From: Oxalobacter sp.
Lineage (GTDB): Bacteria; Pseudomonadota; Gammaproteobacteria; Burkholderiales; Burkholderiaceae_D
Reading direction: 5' to 3'
Length of the DNA stretch: 64,000 bases
Assembly: GCA_003605115.1 (NCBI GenBank)
Contig: QZKY01000004.1
Span: 102,040 to 166,039 of the forward strand
In this document: piece by piece, positions 30,654 to 39,667 of the stretch
Layout: each line of letters begins with the position of its first letter
Position numbering within the stretch: position 1 is the first letter of the stretch
Program-made: the position numbers and the translations under genes
The notes under the pieces: generated by a model
Seen by the model: only the letters and a program-made list of their open reading frames with translations
What the model was told of the DNA's origin: nothing
Databases searched by the model: none

Positions 30654-31316
30654 ATGATGCAAAAAGCAAACAACGACGAACTGATCCTGGCGCTGTCCAA
30701 AGGGCGCATTCTGGAAGAAACGGCGGCTCTGCTCGACGCTGCGGGGATCGCCTTGACGGAAGATCCGGAAACCTCGCGCAAGCTGATTTTTCCGACGCAA
30801 AATCCGAAGGTGAAAGTGATCATTGTGCGCGCCTCGGACGTGCCGACCTACGTGCAATACGGTGCGGCTGACTTTGGTATCGCAGGCAAGGATGTCTTGC
30901 AAGAGCATGGCGGCGCCGGCTTGTATCAGCCCATCGATTTGAACATCGCGAAATGCCATCTCGCAGTGGCCGTGCCGAAGGGTTACGATTATCAAAACGC
31001 GGTGCGCAAAGGTGCGCGCTTGCGTGTGGCGACGAAGTATGTGCAGGCGGCACGCGAACATTTTGCGGCCAAAGGCGTGCATGTTGATTTGATCAAGTTG
31101 TACGGCTCGATCGAACTCGCGCCGCTCGTCGGGTTGTCCGAAGCGATTGTGGACTTGGTCAGCACGGGCAACACCTTGCGCGCAAACGATTTGGTGGAAG
31201 TTGAACACATTGCGGATATTTCCTCGCGCTTGGTTGTGAATCAGGCCGCGCTGAAATTGAAACGCGACTTGCTGCAACCGATACTTGATGCGTTTAGCAA
31301 AGTGGCGGCGGGGTAG
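30654..31316 (+). CDS. hisG: ATP phosphoribosyltransferase, short form
   Basis: This 220-residue HisG is the short form that lacks the C-terminal regulatory domain and works with HisZ, which is not in this window. It joins PRPP to ATP to begin histidine synthesis. The PRPP loop [12 protein letters not shown] (about 166-177) and the front [11 protein letters not shown] are clear. Start could be M1 or M2 of the MM pair. A palindromic repeat separates it from hisD. Confidence 0.93.
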   Translation: MMQKANNDELILALSKGRILEETAALLDAAGIALTEDPETSRKLIFPTQNPKVKVIIVRASDVPTYVQYGAADFGIAGKDVLQEHGGAGLYQPIDLNIAKCHLAVAVPKGYDYQNAVRKGARLRVATKYVQAAREHFAAKGVHVDLIKLYGSIELAPLVGLSEAIVDLVSTGNTLRANDLVEVEHIADISSRLVVNQAALKLKRDLLQPILDAFSKVAAG

Positions 31317-31320
31317 AGAG

Positions 31321-31377
31321 AAAACCGGGGTCAGCAGTTTATTTTTGCGCAGCAAAAATTACTCTGACCCCGCTTTT
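31321..31377. repeat. GGGTCAG palindromic repeat, copy R3
   Basis: A 57-bp inverted repeat with outer arms AAAA/TTTT. The core runs from GGGGTCAGCAG to CTCTGACCCC, and the centre is TTTTTGC-GCA-GCAAAAA. Orientation is as in R1. It lies between hisG and hisD. Confidence 0.85.
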
Positions 31378-31393
31378 CCCGAAGCAAGTAAAT

Positions 31394-31436
31394 GAATAAA
31401 TAGGGTCAGAGTCAATTTAATGAAAACAGCAAATTG
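31394..31436. repeat. GGGTCAG repeat, half copy (R4a)
   Basis: Only the left arm is present (AATAAATAGGGTCAGAGT). It is followed by a small hairpin, CAATTT with AAATTG around AATGAAAACAGC. It runs directly into R4b and looks like a truncated copy. Confidence 0.6.
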
Positions 31437-31492
31437 AAAATTGGGGTCAGAGTAAATTTCTCTGCAAGAAATAAAACTGCTGACCCCATTTT
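31437..31492. repeat. GGGTCAG palindromic repeat, copy R4b
   Basis: A 56-bp inverted repeat with outer arms AAAATT/ATTTT. The core runs from GGGGTCAGAGTAAATTTC to GAAATAAAACTGCTGACCCC. Orientation is opposite to R3, so R3 and R4b face each other. Confidence 0.85.
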
Positions 31493-31536
31493 CCTCCCGC
31501 TCTGATGCTGGCTTCACGAAATAAACGAAAAAGAAC

Positions 31537-32850
31537 ATGACACTCACGATGCGAAAGCTGGACACAAAAAATCCAGACTTCAAAAAACAGCTTGATGCCT
31601 TGCTCGCTTTTGAAGCCAGCGAAGACGAAGCGATTGATCGCGCCGCCGCGAGCATTCTCGCCGACGTGAAAGCGCGAGGCGACGCAGCGGTGCTGGAATA
31701 CACCAACCGCTTTGACCGCATGCAAGCCGACAATGTCGCGTCGCTGGAAATCAGCCAGAAAGAATGTCAGGCAGCACTGAATGCCCTGTCTCCCGAGCGG
31801 CGTACCGCGTTGCAAACCGCAGCGGGTCGTGTGCGCGCCTATCACGAACGTCAGCGCCAGGAATGTGGCGGAGACGGTTATCTGTACACGGAAGCCGATG
31901 GCACCATGCTCGGCCAAAAAATCACGCCGCTCGATCGCGTGGGCATTTACGTGCCGGGCGGGAAAGCGGCTTATCCCTCATCGGTGTTGATGAATGCGAT
32001 CCCGGCGAAAGTCGCGGGCGTGCCGCAAATCATCATGGTGGTGCCGACGCCAGATGGTGTGAAAAATGAATTGGTGCTGGCCGCAGCGGCGATTGCCGGT
32101 GTCGATCGCGTGTTTGCGATTGGCGGCGCGCAAGCGGTCGGCGCACTGGCCTACGGTACTGCGACGATTCCACCCGTGGACAAGATCGTGGGTCCGGGTA
32201 ATGCCTATGTCGCCGCGGCGAAGCGCCGCGTGTTCGGCACGGTTGGCATCGACATGATTGCAGGGCCCTCTGAAATTTTGGTGCTGTGCGACGGCACGAC
32301 CGAACCGGACTGGGTGGCGATGGATTTGTTTTCGCAAGCCGAGCATGACGAATTGGCGCAATCGATTCTGGTGTGCCCGGAGGATGTCTACCTTGCCAAA
32401 GTCGAATCCAGCATCAAGCGCCTGCTGCCGCAAATGCAGCGGCAAGACATCATTCGTACTTCGCTGACCAATCGCGGCGCTTTCATCAAGGTGCGCGACA
32501 TGGAAGAAGCTTGCGAGATCGCGAACCTGATCGCGGCAGAGCATCTGGAAATTTCTGCTGAGAGTCCGCAACGCTGGGCAGATCGTGTGCGTCATGCGGG
32601 CGCGATGTTCCTCGGTCGCTTTTCATCGGAATCCATTGGCGACTATTGCGCGGGCCCCAATCACGTGCTGCCGACCTCGCGCACCGCGCGTTTTTCGTCG
32701 CCATTGGGTGTGTACGATTTCCAGAAACGCTCGAGCATCATTTTCGCAAGCGAAGCCGGCGCGCAAACGCTGGGCAAGATTGCTGCCGAACTGGCGGAAG
32801 GTGAAGGCTTGGAAGCGCATGCGCGCAGTGCGCAATATAGGTTGAAATAA
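31537..32850 (+). CDS. hisD: Histidinol dehydrogenase
   Basis: This 437-residue zinc enzyme oxidises L-histidinol to histidine in the last two steps of the pathway. Conserved parts are [31 protein letters not shown], the AGPSEILVL loop and [14 protein letters not shown] with its metal-binding Q-H. The length is normal. M5 is a possible alternative start. It is separated from hisG by 220 bases filled with repeats. Confidence 0.96.
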   Translation: MTLTMRKLDTKNPDFKKQLDALLAFEASEDEAIDRAAASILADVKARGDAAVLEYTNRFDRMQADNVASLEISQKECQAALNALSPERRTALQTAAGRVRAYHERQRQECGGDGYLYTEADGTMLGQKITPLDRVGIYVPGGKAAYPSSVLMNAIPAKVAGVPQIIMVVPTPDGVKNELVLAAAAIAGVDRVFAIGGAQAVGALAYGTATIPPVDKIVGPGNAYVAAAKRRVFGTVGIDMIAGPSEILVLCDGTTEPDWVAMDLFSQAEHDELAQSILVCPEDVYLAKVESSIKRLLPQMQRQDIIRTSLTNRGAFIKVRDMEEACEIANLIAAEHLEISAESPQRWADRVRHAGAMFLGRFSSESIGDYCAGPNHVLPTSRTARFSSPLGVYDFQKRSSIIFASEAGAQTLGKIAAELAEGEGLEAHARSAQYRLK

Positions 32851-32873
32851 ACCGGCAAAAATAATAATTGACT

Positions 32874-33959
32874 ATGTCACTCATCGAAAACATCATCCGC
32901 CCCGACGTTCGCGCCTTGAGCGCCTACCATGTTGGCGCATCCGACGGTTTCCTGAAGCTGGATGCGATGGAAAACCCGTACATGCTGCCGGAAGAGTTGC
33001 GCGTGGAACTCGGTCGCCGTCTCGCTGACGTCGCGCTCAACCGCTATCCAATTCCCTCGTATCCTGCACTGAAAGCCGCGATTCGCGAGAAGATGGGCGT
33101 GCCCAAAGGGTATGACGTCATGCTGGGCAATGGTTCGGACGAATTGATTTCACTGTTGATGGTAGCTTGCGCGCGCCGTGATTTGAACGCACCGGCCATC
33201 GTTATGGCACCCTTGCCGACTTTCGTGATGTATGCGATGTTTGCACAGTTTTCCGGGATGGGTTTTGTTGGTATCTCGCTCAAGCCCGATTTTTCGCTGG
33301 ACATGCCAGCAATGCTGGCGGCGATACGTCAGCACAAGCCCGCCATTATTTATCTCGCGTATCCAAACAACCCGACCGGCAATCTGTTTGCCGAAGGCGA
33401 TATTGTCGACATTTTGGGTGCAGTGGGCGAATCTGGCATTGTGGTGGTGGATGAAGCCTATCAACCGTTTGCGCAAACCAGTTTCATGTCGCGCTTGCCG
33501 GAATTTGAGAACCTCGTGGTGATGCGTACCGTCTCCAAACTCGGTCTGGCGGGCGTGCGGCTGGGTTATATGTCGGCATCAAAAGCTTTGCTGGAACAGT
33601 TCGAGAAAGTGCGTCCGCCTTACAATGTCAACGTGCTGACCGATGCAGCCGTACAGTTTGCACTGGAAAACCTGCAAGTGCTGGACTACCAGGCGGCGCT
33701 TTTGCGTGGCGAGCGGGAAAAACAGGCGGCAGCGCTGGCCGCTTTGCCGGGCGTAGAGGTGTTTCCCTCGAATGCCAATTTTCTGCTGCTGCGCGTGGCG
33801 AATGCCGAGCAAGTGTTTGAAAAACTGCTGGCACGCAAGGTGTTAATACGAAATGTGGGTAAAATGCATGCATTGCTCTCCAATTGCCTTCGTGTTAACG
33901 TGAGCACGCCGGAAGAAAACAAACAGTTCCTCGACGCATTCAAGATGTGCCTATCCTGA
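32874..33959 (+). CDS. hisC: Histidinol-phosphate aminotransferase
   Basis: This 361-residue fold-type I PLP aminotransferase converts imidazole acetol phosphate to histidinol phosphate. The PLP lysine is in RTVSKLGLAGVRLGYM, the substrate region has YLAYPNNPTGN, and the cofactor region VVVDEAYQPF. The ATG at 32874 is used in place of a TTG two codons upstream. Confidence 0.95.
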   Translation: MSLIENIIRPDVRALSAYHVGASDGFLKLDAMENPYMLPEELRVELGRRLADVALNRYPIPSYPALKAAIREKMGVPKGYDVMLGNGSDELISLLMVACARRDLNAPAIVMAPLPTFVMYAMFAQFSGMGFVGISLKPDFSLDMPAMLAAIRQHKPAIIYLAYPNNPTGNLFAEGDIVDILGAVGESGIVVVDEAYQPFAQTSFMSRLPEFENLVVMRTVSKLGLAGVRLGYMSASKALLEQFEKVRPPYNVNVLTDAAVQFALENLQVLDYQAALLRGEREKQAAALAALPGVEVFPSNANFLLLRVANAEQVFEKLLARKVLIRNVGKMHALLSNCLRVNVSTPEENKQFLDAFKMCLS

Positions 33960-33990
33960 AATTGTCGGATAACTTTACCAGTTCACTATC

Positions 33991-34587
33991 ATGTCCTCGC
34001 CGAGAACCGCAGAAATTACGCGCAATACCAATGAAACGCAGATTCGCGTTGCCATCAACCTCGACGGCAGCGGCAAGCAAAATCTGAATACGGGCGTGCC
34101 GTTTTTTGACCATATGCTGGATCAGATTGCGCGGCACGGCCTCTTCGATCTCGACATCGAAGCCAAGGGCGATCTGCACATCGATGCGCATCACACGGTG
34201 GAAGACATCGGCATCACGCTCGGGCAGGCGTTCGCCAAGGCCATCGGCGAGCGCAAGGGCATTCGTCGCTATGGTCATGCGTATGTGCCGCTGGATGAAT
34301 CCCTTTCGCGTGTGGTGATCGATTTGTCTGGCCGTCCCGGCCTGGAGTTTCATGTGGATTTTGCGCGCTCCATGAGCGGCACATTCGATCTTGATTTGAC
34401 GCGAGAATTTTTCCAGGGCTTCGTGAATCACGCCCTGGTGACCGTGCACATCGACAACCTGCGTGGCGAGAATGCACATCATCAGTGCGAAACGGTATTC
34501 AAGGCTTTCGGTCGCGCCTTGCGCATGGCGACTGAACTTGACCCACGGATCGCTGGCGTCATTCCCTCAACCAAGGGTTCGCTGTAA
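33991..34587 (+). CDS. hisB: Imidazoleglycerol-phosphate dehydratase
   Basis: This 198-residue monofunctional HisB lacks the N-terminal histidinol phosphatase domain found in E. coli. The metal-binding repeats [15 protein letters not shown] and [10 protein letters not shown], and the later FRNAHHQ-type motif (GENAHHQCE), are intact. The missing phosphatase step must be served by another gene not in this window. Confidence 0.96.
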   Translation: MSSPRTAEITRNTNETQIRVAINLDGSGKQNLNTGVPFFDHMLDQIARHGLFDLDIEAKGDLHIDAHHTVEDIGITLGQAFAKAIGERKGIRRYGHAYVPLDESLSRVVIDLSGRPGLEFHVDFARSMSGTFDLDLTREFFQGFVNHALVTVHIDNLRGENAHHQCETVFKAFGRALRMATELDPRIAGVIPSTKGSL

Positions 34588-34609
34588 CCGACACTCTCTT
34601 TTAAAAGAT

Positions 34610-35248
34610 ATGAAAAAGATCGTCGTAGTCGATTACGGGATGGGCAATCTTCGCTCGGTTGCCCAAGCCTTGCGTGCGGTGGCGCCTGAGATGGAAGTTA
34701 AAATTTCCGGTGACGTGGCGGACTTGCAAAAGGCCGATCGCATCGTGTTGCCAGGACAGGGCGCGATGCCGGATTGCATGGGGAGCTTGCGCGGAGCGGG
34801 GTTGCTGGACGCCTTGCTGGAAGCCGCAAAATCCAAGCCGCTTTTCGGCGTGTGCGTGGGTTTGCAAATGCTGTTTGACTGGAGCGAAGAAGGCGATACG
34901 CCATGTCTCGGACTCTTGCCTGGCAAGGTCATTCGTTTTCAGCTTGATGGCAAGTTGCAGGAAGACGGTTCGCGCTTCAAGGTGCCGCAAATGGGCTGGA
35001 ACCAGGTGCGACAAGTGTCGCCTCACACCCTCTGGCAAGGTATTCCTGACAATGCTTATTTTTACTTCGTGCACAGTTACTATGCAGTGCCCGAGAATCC
35101 CGCGCATACGGTGGGCGAAACCGTGTACGGCGCGCCGATTTGTTGCGCAATCGCAAAAGATAATCTCTTTGCGACGCAGTTTCACCCGGAAAAGAGTGCG
35201 GCAGCCGGTTTGCAACTTTACCGGAATTTCGTACACTGGAATCCCTGA
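34610..35248 (+). CDS. hisH: Imidazole glycerol phosphate synthase, glutaminase subunit
   Basis: This 212-residue class I glutamine amidotransferase supplies ammonia to HisF. The nucleophile cysteine lies in [11 protein letters not shown] (about C83), and the catalytic H-x-E in TQFHPEKS near the C-terminus. The start [16 protein letters not shown] is chosen because the upstream open frame overlaps hisB out of frame. Confidence 0.95.
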   Translation: MKKIVVVDYGMGNLRSVAQALRAVAPEMEVKISGDVADLQKADRIVLPGQGAMPDCMGSLRGAGLLDALLEAAKSKPLFGVCVGLQMLFDWSEEGDTPCLGLLPGKVIRFQLDGKLQEDGSRFKVPQMGWNQVRQVSPHTLWQGIPDNAYFYFVHSYYAVPENPAHTVGETVYGAPICCAIAKDNLFATQFHPEKSAAAGLQLYRNFVHWNP

Positions 35249-35312
35249 TGCAAAACCTTGTTGCAAGAGAATTCTCTCAATAATCCTTTAACCTCATTAT
35301 TCGTTTCAAGTC

Positions 35313-36080
35313 ATGTTGCTCATTCCAGCAATCGATATCAAGGACGGTCAATGCGTACGCCTCAAGCAAGGCGATATGGAGCAGGCGACCGTATTTTCAG
35401 AAGACCCGGCGCAAATGGCGCAGCACTGGCTGGAGCAAGGCGCTCGCCGCTTGCATCTGGTCGATCTGGATGGCGCGTTCGCCGGTAAGCCCAAAAACAA
35501 GGCGGCGATTCTCGCGATCGTCCAAACGGTGCAAGCCTATGCGGATGCGAACAAGATCAAAGCCATTCCAGTTCAACTGGGCGGCGGGATTCGGGATCTG
35601 GATACCATCGAACAATATCTCGACGGCGGCATTTCCTTCATCATCGTCGGCACGGCGGCCGTGAAAAATCCCGGCTTCCTGCAAGATGCCTGTGGCGCGT
35701 TTCCCGGCCATATCATCGTCGGGCTGGATGCGAAAGATGGCAAGGTGGCCACCGATGGCTGGAGCAAACTCTCCAAGCACAATGTGATCGAGCTAGGCAA
35801 GAAATTTGAAGGCTATGGCGTGGAATCGATCATTTACACCGACATTGGCCGCGACGGCATGATGGGTGGCGTGAATATCGAGGCAACGGTGAAGCTCGCG
35901 CAATCCGTGAAAATTCCTATCATCGCTTCCGGCGGCGTGCACGACATCAAGGACGTCGAAGCGCTGTGCAAAGTGTATGACGAAGGCATCGAAGGTGTGA
36001 TTTGCGGCCGCTCGATTTACGAAGGCACGCTGAACCTGAAAAAAGCACAAGAACGCGCGGACAAGCTCGTTGGTGAGTAA
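35313..36080 (+). CDS. hisA: Phosphoribosylformimino-5-aminoimidazole carboxamide ribotide isomerase
   Basis: This 255-residue beta/alpha barrel carries out the Amadori isomerisation of ProFAR to [19 protein letters not shown] at the front has the catalytic aspartate, and [13 protein letters not shown] in the middle the second one. Both phosphate-binding halves (QLGGGIRD and ASGGVHD) are present. A palindromic repeat follows it. Confidence 0.95.
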   Translation: MLLIPAIDIKDGQCVRLKQGDMEQATVFSEDPAQMAQHWLEQGARRLHLVDLDGAFAGKPKNKAAILAIVQTVQAYADANKIKAIPVQLGGGIRDLDTIEQYLDGGISFIIVGTAAVKNPGFLQDACGAFPGHIIVGLDAKDGKVATDGWSKLSKHNVIELGKKFEGYGVESIIYTDIGRDGMMGGVNIEATVKLAQSVKIPIIASGGVHDIKDVEALCKVYDEGIEGVICGRSIYEGTLNLKKAQERADKLVGE

Positions 36081-36083
36081 AAG

Positions 36084-36143
36084 AAATAATTAGGGTCAGA
36101 GTTTTATTTTACGAAGTAAAATTTACTCTGACCCTAATTATTT
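36084..36143. repeat. GGGTCAG palindromic repeat, copy R5
   Basis: A near-perfect 60-bp inverted repeat with long outer arms AAATAATTA/TAATTATTT. The core runs from GGGTCAGAG to CTCTGACCC, and the centre is TTTTAC-GAA-GTAAAA. It lies between hisA and hisF. Confidence 0.88.
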
Positions 36144-36154
36144 CGGACGTTATT

Positions 36155-36232
36155 GTCGCCCTAAAAGCCAAAAGGCTTTCAGAGAAGACTCATGCGCCTA
36201 AAGAGCGCGTGATGTCGGAACTAAAAGGCGAC
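36155..36232 (+). other. Structured segment before hisF, three-way-junction-like
   Basis: GTCGCC (36155-36160) pairs with GGCGAC (36227-36232) and closes two hairpins. The first is AAAGCC-AAAA-GGCTTT (36164-36179). The second is CATGCGC-CTAAAGA-GCGCGTG (36191-36211, one G-U pair). A CTAAA sequence recurs three times, in the junction and in one loop. It has the shape of a structured RNA 58 bases before hisF; it matches no riboswitch class I know, and could also be a mobile-repeat remnant. Confidence 0.45.
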
Positions 36233-36289
36233 CACAGCCCCGGCCTACACTGGGGACGATGAATAAAAGAACCATCCATTGGTTGGACT

Positions 36290-37051
36290 ATGCTCGCAAA
36301 AAGAATCATCCCCTGTCTGGACGTCACGGCCGGCCGCGTCGTGAAAGGCGTCAACTTCGTGGAGTTGCGCGATGCGGGCGATCCCGTTGAAATCGCACGT
36401 CGCTATGACGATCAAGGCGCTGACGAACTCACCTTCCTCGACATTACTGCTTCCAGCGATGGACGCGATTTGATCCTGCACATCATCGAAGCGGTCGCCT
36501 CGCAAGTGTTCATTCCGCTGACCGTCGGCGGCGGCGTGCGCACGGTGGAAGACGTGCGTCGTCTGCTCAACGCGGGGGCAGACAAAGTGAGTATTAACAC
36601 CTCCGCCGTCACGAATCCGCAACTCGTTCAGGATGCGGCACTGCGTTACGGTTCGCAATGCATCGTGGTGGCCATCGATGCCAAACAAACCGGCCCCAAC
36701 AAATGGGAAGTCTTCACGCATGGCGGGCGCAACAACACCGGCCTGGATGCGATTGCATGGGCGAAAAAAATGGAACAGCTCGGCGCGGGTGAAATTCTGC
36801 TCACGAGCATGGATCGCGACGGCACGAAAAGCGGTTTCGATCTGCCGCTCACCCGGGGCATTTCAGATGCCATCAGCATTCCCGTGATTGCGTCGGGCGG
36901 TGTCGGCAATTTGCAGCATTTGGCAGATGGCATCAAGGAAGGTCACGCCGATGCCGTGCTGGCAGCTAGCGTATTTCATTATGGCGAATACACCGTCCAG
37001 CAAGCCAAGCAATATATGGCCAAGCAGGGCATACCCATGAGGCTCGCATGA
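36290..37051 (+). CDS. hisF: Imidazole glycerol phosphate synthase, cyclase subunit
   Basis: This 253-residue barrel uses HisH-derived ammonia to make imidazole glycerol phosphate and [23 protein letters not shown] carries catalytic D11, and [14 protein letters not shown] the second aspartate (about D130). The [10 protein letters not shown] and ASGGVGN phosphate loops are present. It overlaps hisI by 4 bases. Confidence 0.96.
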   Translation: MLAKRIIPCLDVTAGRVVKGVNFVELRDAGDPVEIARRYDDQGADELTFLDITASSDGRDLILHIIEAVASQVFIPLTVGGGVRTVEDVRRLLNAGADKVSINTSAVTNPQLVQDAALRYGSQCIVVAIDAKQTGPNKWEVFTHGGRNNTGLDAIAWAKKMEQLGAGEILLTSMDRDGTKSGFDLPLTRGISDAISIPVIASGGVGNLQHLADGIKEGHADAVLAASVFHYGEYTVQQAKQYMAKQGIPMRLA

Positions 37052-37437
37052 ATACAGCAAAGTGGATGACCAAAATCAAATCGGACGAAAATGGTCTGAT
37101 GCCGGTGGTTGTGCAGGAAGTCGGTAGCAAGGATGTACTGATGTTCGCGTGGATGAACCGCGATGCGCTGGCGCGCACGGTCGATAGCGGCGAAGCCGTG
37201 TACTGGAGCCGCTCGCGCCGCAAGTTGTGGCACAAGGGCGAAGAATCCGGTCACACGCAAAAAGTGGTGGAGATTCGCACCGATTGTGACAACGACGTGA
37301 TTTTACTGATCGTTGAACAAATCGGCGGCATCGCCTGTCACACGGGGCGTCATTCGTGCTTTTATCAAAAACTCGAAGCAGGGGAGTGGGTCGCGACTGA
37401 CCCCGTACTGAAAGACCCGGAGAAAATTTACAAATGA
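37048..37437 (+). CDS. hisI: Phosphoribosyl-AMP cyclohydrolase
   Basis: This 129-residue zinc- and magnesium-dependent enzyme opens the adenine ring of phosphoribosyl-AMP. The motifs [15 protein letters not shown] and [10 protein letters not shown] (metal site), with [10 protein letters not shown] near the end, are intact. It is a separate protein from HisE, unlike the E. coli fusion, and overlaps both neighbours by 4 bases. Confidence 0.95.
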   Translation: MNTAKWMTKIKSDENGLMPVVVQEVGSKDVLMFAWMNRDALARTVDSGEAVYWSRSRRKLWHKGEESGHTQKVVEIRTDCDNDVILLIVEQIGGIACHTGRHSCFYQKLEAGEWVATDPVLKDPEKIYK

Positions 37438-37847
37438 CGCAAATAAAAAATGAGGAAGAAAAAAGCAGCGTGAAAAATGACGACGTACTGAACAGGCTGG
37501 CGGAGATCATTGAGTCGCGCAAAATTGCGAACGGCGGTGACCCGGAGAAATCCTACGTCGCACGCTTGTTTGCCAAAGGCGATGATGCCATCCTGAAAAA
37601 GATCGGCGAAGAAGCGACCGAAACGGTGATGGCCGCGAAAGACGCGCGCACTGCTGTCGACAAAAGCAAGGTTATCTACGAGTGCGCCGATCTGTGGTTT
37701 CACTCGTTGATCATGCTCGCGCAATTCGGGCTCACGCCGCAGCAAGTGCTGGATGAACTCGCGCGGCGAGAGGGACTGTCCGGCATCGAGGAAAAGGCGG
37801 CGCGAAAAGATGTCTTGCGGGATGCGCAGGAAAGTAAAAAGACCTGA
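37434..37847 (+). CDS. hisE: Phosphoribosyl-ATP pyrophosphatase
   Basis: This 137-residue all-alpha NTP pyrophosphatase hydrolyses phosphoribosyl-ATP. The motif [16 protein letters not shown] with its conserved glutamates, and [13 protein letters not shown], define the family. A charged N-terminal extension of about 15 residues precedes the conserved domain, so translation could begin later. It is the last his gene in the cluster. Confidence 0.94.
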   Translation: MTQIKNEEEKSSVKNDDVLNRLAEIIESRKIANGGDPEKSYVARLFAKGDDAILKKIGEEATETVMAAKDARTAVDKSKVIYECADLWFHSLIMLAQFGLTPQQVLDELARREGLSGIEEKAARKDVLRDAQESKKT

Positions 37848-37856
37848 TAATGAATG

Positions 37857-37887
37857 GCGCACCGTGCAAACCGTGCGCTGTTTTTTT
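37857..37887 (+). terminator. Probable terminator of the his operon
   Basis: GCGCAC (37857-37862) pairs with GTGCGC (37873-37878) and is followed by TGTTTTTTTA. The stem is short, but the U-tract and its position just after hisE support it. Confidence 0.6.
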
Positions 37888-37914
37888 ATGAGAATCCCTT
37901 CCCCCTGTGAGGGG

Positions 37915-38055
37915 ACAACGTCCGCGAAGCGGTCGTTGCGACGAAGGCTAACATGAGCGAAGCGAATGTTAAGCGAAGCGGCCGGAGTCAAATGTTAGGA
38001 CAACAAGCCACGAATGGCTTGTTGCGGTGAAGGCTAATGTCGCAGAGCGGCGTTA
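37915..38055. repeat. Two-unit hairpin array between hisE and the aldo/keto reductase gene
   Basis: Two tandem units share the frame GGACAAC-hairpin-GTTGCG followed by GAAGGCTAA and a second hairpin. Unit 1 has CAACGTCCGC-GAA-GCGGTCGTTG (37916-37938), then a stem formed by TAACAT and ATGTTA. Unit 2 has a perfect 10-bp stem, CAACAAGCCA with its complement around CGAA (38001-38024), then TAATGTCGC-AGA-GCGGCGTTA (38035-38055). The stems differ between units while pairing is kept. The 380-base gap holds no gene. Confidence 0.6.
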
Positions 38056-38135
38056 TGACGGAACCAAGGTGTTGGGGGGGGTGCGGCGCATGCTAGGAAC
38101 AGTGCGCAAAATTTATTTCCACACCCCCACCCCTG

Positions 38136-38165
38136 CCCTCCCCCTCGAAAGGGGAGGGTTTTTAA
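38136..38165 (+). terminator. GC-rich hairpin with T-run upstream of the aldo/keto reductase gene
   Basis: CCCTCCCC pairs with GGGGAGGG around CTCGAAA and is followed by TTTTTAAAA. It has terminator form, and its arms resemble the CCCTCTCCC repeat family found at 39.1 and 59.2 kb. Confidence 0.6.
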
Positions 38166-38227
38166 AAGTATGCGGTACACGTTCGTGCAATATACAAAAA
38201 GTAAAAGCAGGTGAACAAGGAGAGAAC

Positions 38228-39049
38228 ATGATCAAAGTCACAGCAAACGGCGCGAGCATTCCCGCGCTGGGATTCGGCACCTGGAAACTCGAAGGCAATG
38301 ATGCCGTGCGCATGGTGCGTCACGCTCTGGGCATCGGTTATCGCCACATCGATACCGCGCAAATTTACGGCAACGAAGCCGAAGTGGGCGAAGGCATCAA
38401 GACTTCCGGCGTGCCGCGTGCGGATATTTTTCTCACCACCAAAGTCTGGGTGAAAAATTTCAAGACGGCGAATTTTATCCCGTCCGTAGATGAAAGCCTG
38501 CAAAAACTGAAAACCGATTACGTCGATTTGTTGTTGCTGCACTGGCCCAGCCCGGTGATCCCGCTGGAAGAACAAATCGCCGCGCTGAATGCGGTAAAAC
38601 AATCCGGCAAGGTGCGCCACATCGGCGTGAGCAATTACCCAACAGCGCTGCTCGCACAAGCGCGTGCCTTGACGAAATCACCGTTCGTGACGAATCAGGT
38701 GGAGTGCCATCCGTATCTGGATCAATCGAAAGTCATCGCCGCCACACATGCTGCTGGCATGTGCCTGACAGCGTATTCGCCGATGGCGGAAGGACGCGTG
38801 CTCAATGAGCCGCTGCTGAAAGACATTGCGGCGAAATACAAAAAATCTGTGCCGCAAATCGTGTTGCGCTGGATCGTGCAGCAAGGGCATGTCGTTCTGT
38901 CGAAATCATCCAGTGAAGCGCGCGCGACGGAAAACCTCGCGATTTTCGATTTTGAATTGACGCCGCAAGAAATGGCGGCGATTCGCGGTCTCGCGCGTCC
39001 GGATGGGCGCACCATCAGCCCGGATCGCCTCGCGCCGGAATGGGACTGA
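38228..39049 (+). CDS. Aldo/keto reductase
   Basis: This 273-residue NADPH-dependent reductase has the complete catalytic tetrad: D42 and Y47 in IDTAQIYGNE, K72 in TTKVWV and H105 in LLLHWPSP. It resembles the DkgA/DkgB group (2,5-diketo-gluconate reductase type, also active on methylglyoxal). The substrate cannot be fixed from sequence. The start MIKVTANGASIPAL has AAGGAGAG in front; the long upstream open frame runs through repeat DNA and is rejected. It lies between the his operon and the HIT gene, not a usual place for this family. Confidence 0.88.
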   Translation: MIKVTANGASIPALGFGTWKLEGNDAVRMVRHALGIGYRHIDTAQIYGNEAEVGEGIKTSGVPRADIFLTTKVWVKNFKTANFIPSVDESLQKLKTDYVDLLLLHWPSPVIPLEEQIAALNAVKQSGKVRHIGVSNYPTALLAQARALTKSPFVTNQVECHPYLDQSKVIAATHAAGMCLTAYSPMAEGRVLNEPLLKDIAAKYKKSVPQIVLRWIVQQGHVVLSKSSSEARATENLAIFDFELTPQEMAAIRGLARPDGRTISPDRLAPEWD

Positions 39050-39055
39050 GATTAT

Positions 39056-39092
39056 CCCCTCTCCCCTTGCGGGAGAGGGTTAGGGAGAGGGG
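39056..39092. repeat. CCCTCTCCC/GGGAGAGGG repeat, copy A
   Basis: CCCCTCTCCCCTTGC is followed by GGGAGAGGGTTAGGGAGAGG. It is an imperfect palindrome with a G-rich tail, of a type widespread in proteobacterial intergenic DNA. Confidence 0.75.
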
Positions 39093-39125
39093 TAGCGCGT
39101 AGCGGTCTAGGTGAAGTTGAATTGA

Positions 39126-39165
39126 CTCCCTCTCCCGCAGGCGGGAGAGGGTTGGGGTGAGGGGG
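39126..39165. repeat. CCCTCTCCC/GGGAGAGGG repeat, copy B
   Basis: CTCCCTCTCCCGCAGGC is followed by GGGAGAGGGTTGGGGTGAGG. It is a second copy in the same orientation, 33 bases after copy A, between the reductase and HIT genes. Confidence 0.8.
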
Positions 39166-39238
39166 CTCGAAAAAAGTAGGCGCCCTCCAGTATTCTCAAA
39201 GTGATTTGAAAAGACACAAACAGCATCAAGGATCAAAA

Positions 39239-39595
39239 ATGGAAAACTGCATCTTCTGCAAAATCGTCAGCAAACAAATTCCCGCCGCCGTTGTCTATGA
39301 AGACGATGAAATGATGGCCTTCAAGGACATTCGCCCTGCTGCGCCCGTGCATCTGCTGCTGATTCCCAAGCAGCACATCGCCACGTTGTCCGATTGCGGC
39401 GACGCGCAGGCGGCACTGCTCGGTCGCATGATGACGCGCGTGCCGCAGATCGCTGCTGCACACGGTTGTGCTGCAGTGAAAGGCGCGGATGGAAAATATA
39501 GCGGCGGATTCAAAACCCAAATTCACACTGGCCCATCAGGCGGGCAGGAAGTGTATCACTTGCATGTGCATATTATTGGGACGCCGGGTGGGTGA
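39239..39595 (+). CDS. HIT family (histidine triad) protein
   Basis: This 118-residue nucleotide hydrolase or transferase is of the HINT type. The N-terminal CIFCKIVSKQIPA and the histidine triad HLHVHIIG near the C-terminus are intact. HINT proteins hydrolyse purine nucleoside phosphoramidates. In Burkholderiales this gene usually lies between hisE and tatABC; here tatABC does not follow. Confidence 0.92.
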   Translation: MENCIFCKIVSKQIPAAVVYEDDEMMAFKDIRPAAPVHLLLIPKQHIATLSDCGDAQAALLGRMMTRVPQIAAAHGCAAVKGADGKYSGGFKTQIHTGPSGGQEVYHLHVHIIGTPGG

Positions 39596-39667
39596 GCCGG
39601 TTTTATTAAGGTATAGCCTAGTTCGAATTTTGAAAATGACTGTTTGCGCTACGTTAGATTACATAGA

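Noticed and set aside
37915..38055. Integron attC-like sites
   Set aside because: Some stems end in GTTA or TAAC, but the paired core sites of attC are not met and no integrase or gene cassettes are present.
38027..38227. N-terminal extension of the aldo/keto reductase
   Set aside because: The in-frame upstream 67 codons run through hairpin and terminator DNA; the ATG at 38228 has a strong ribosome binding site and gives the family N-terminus.
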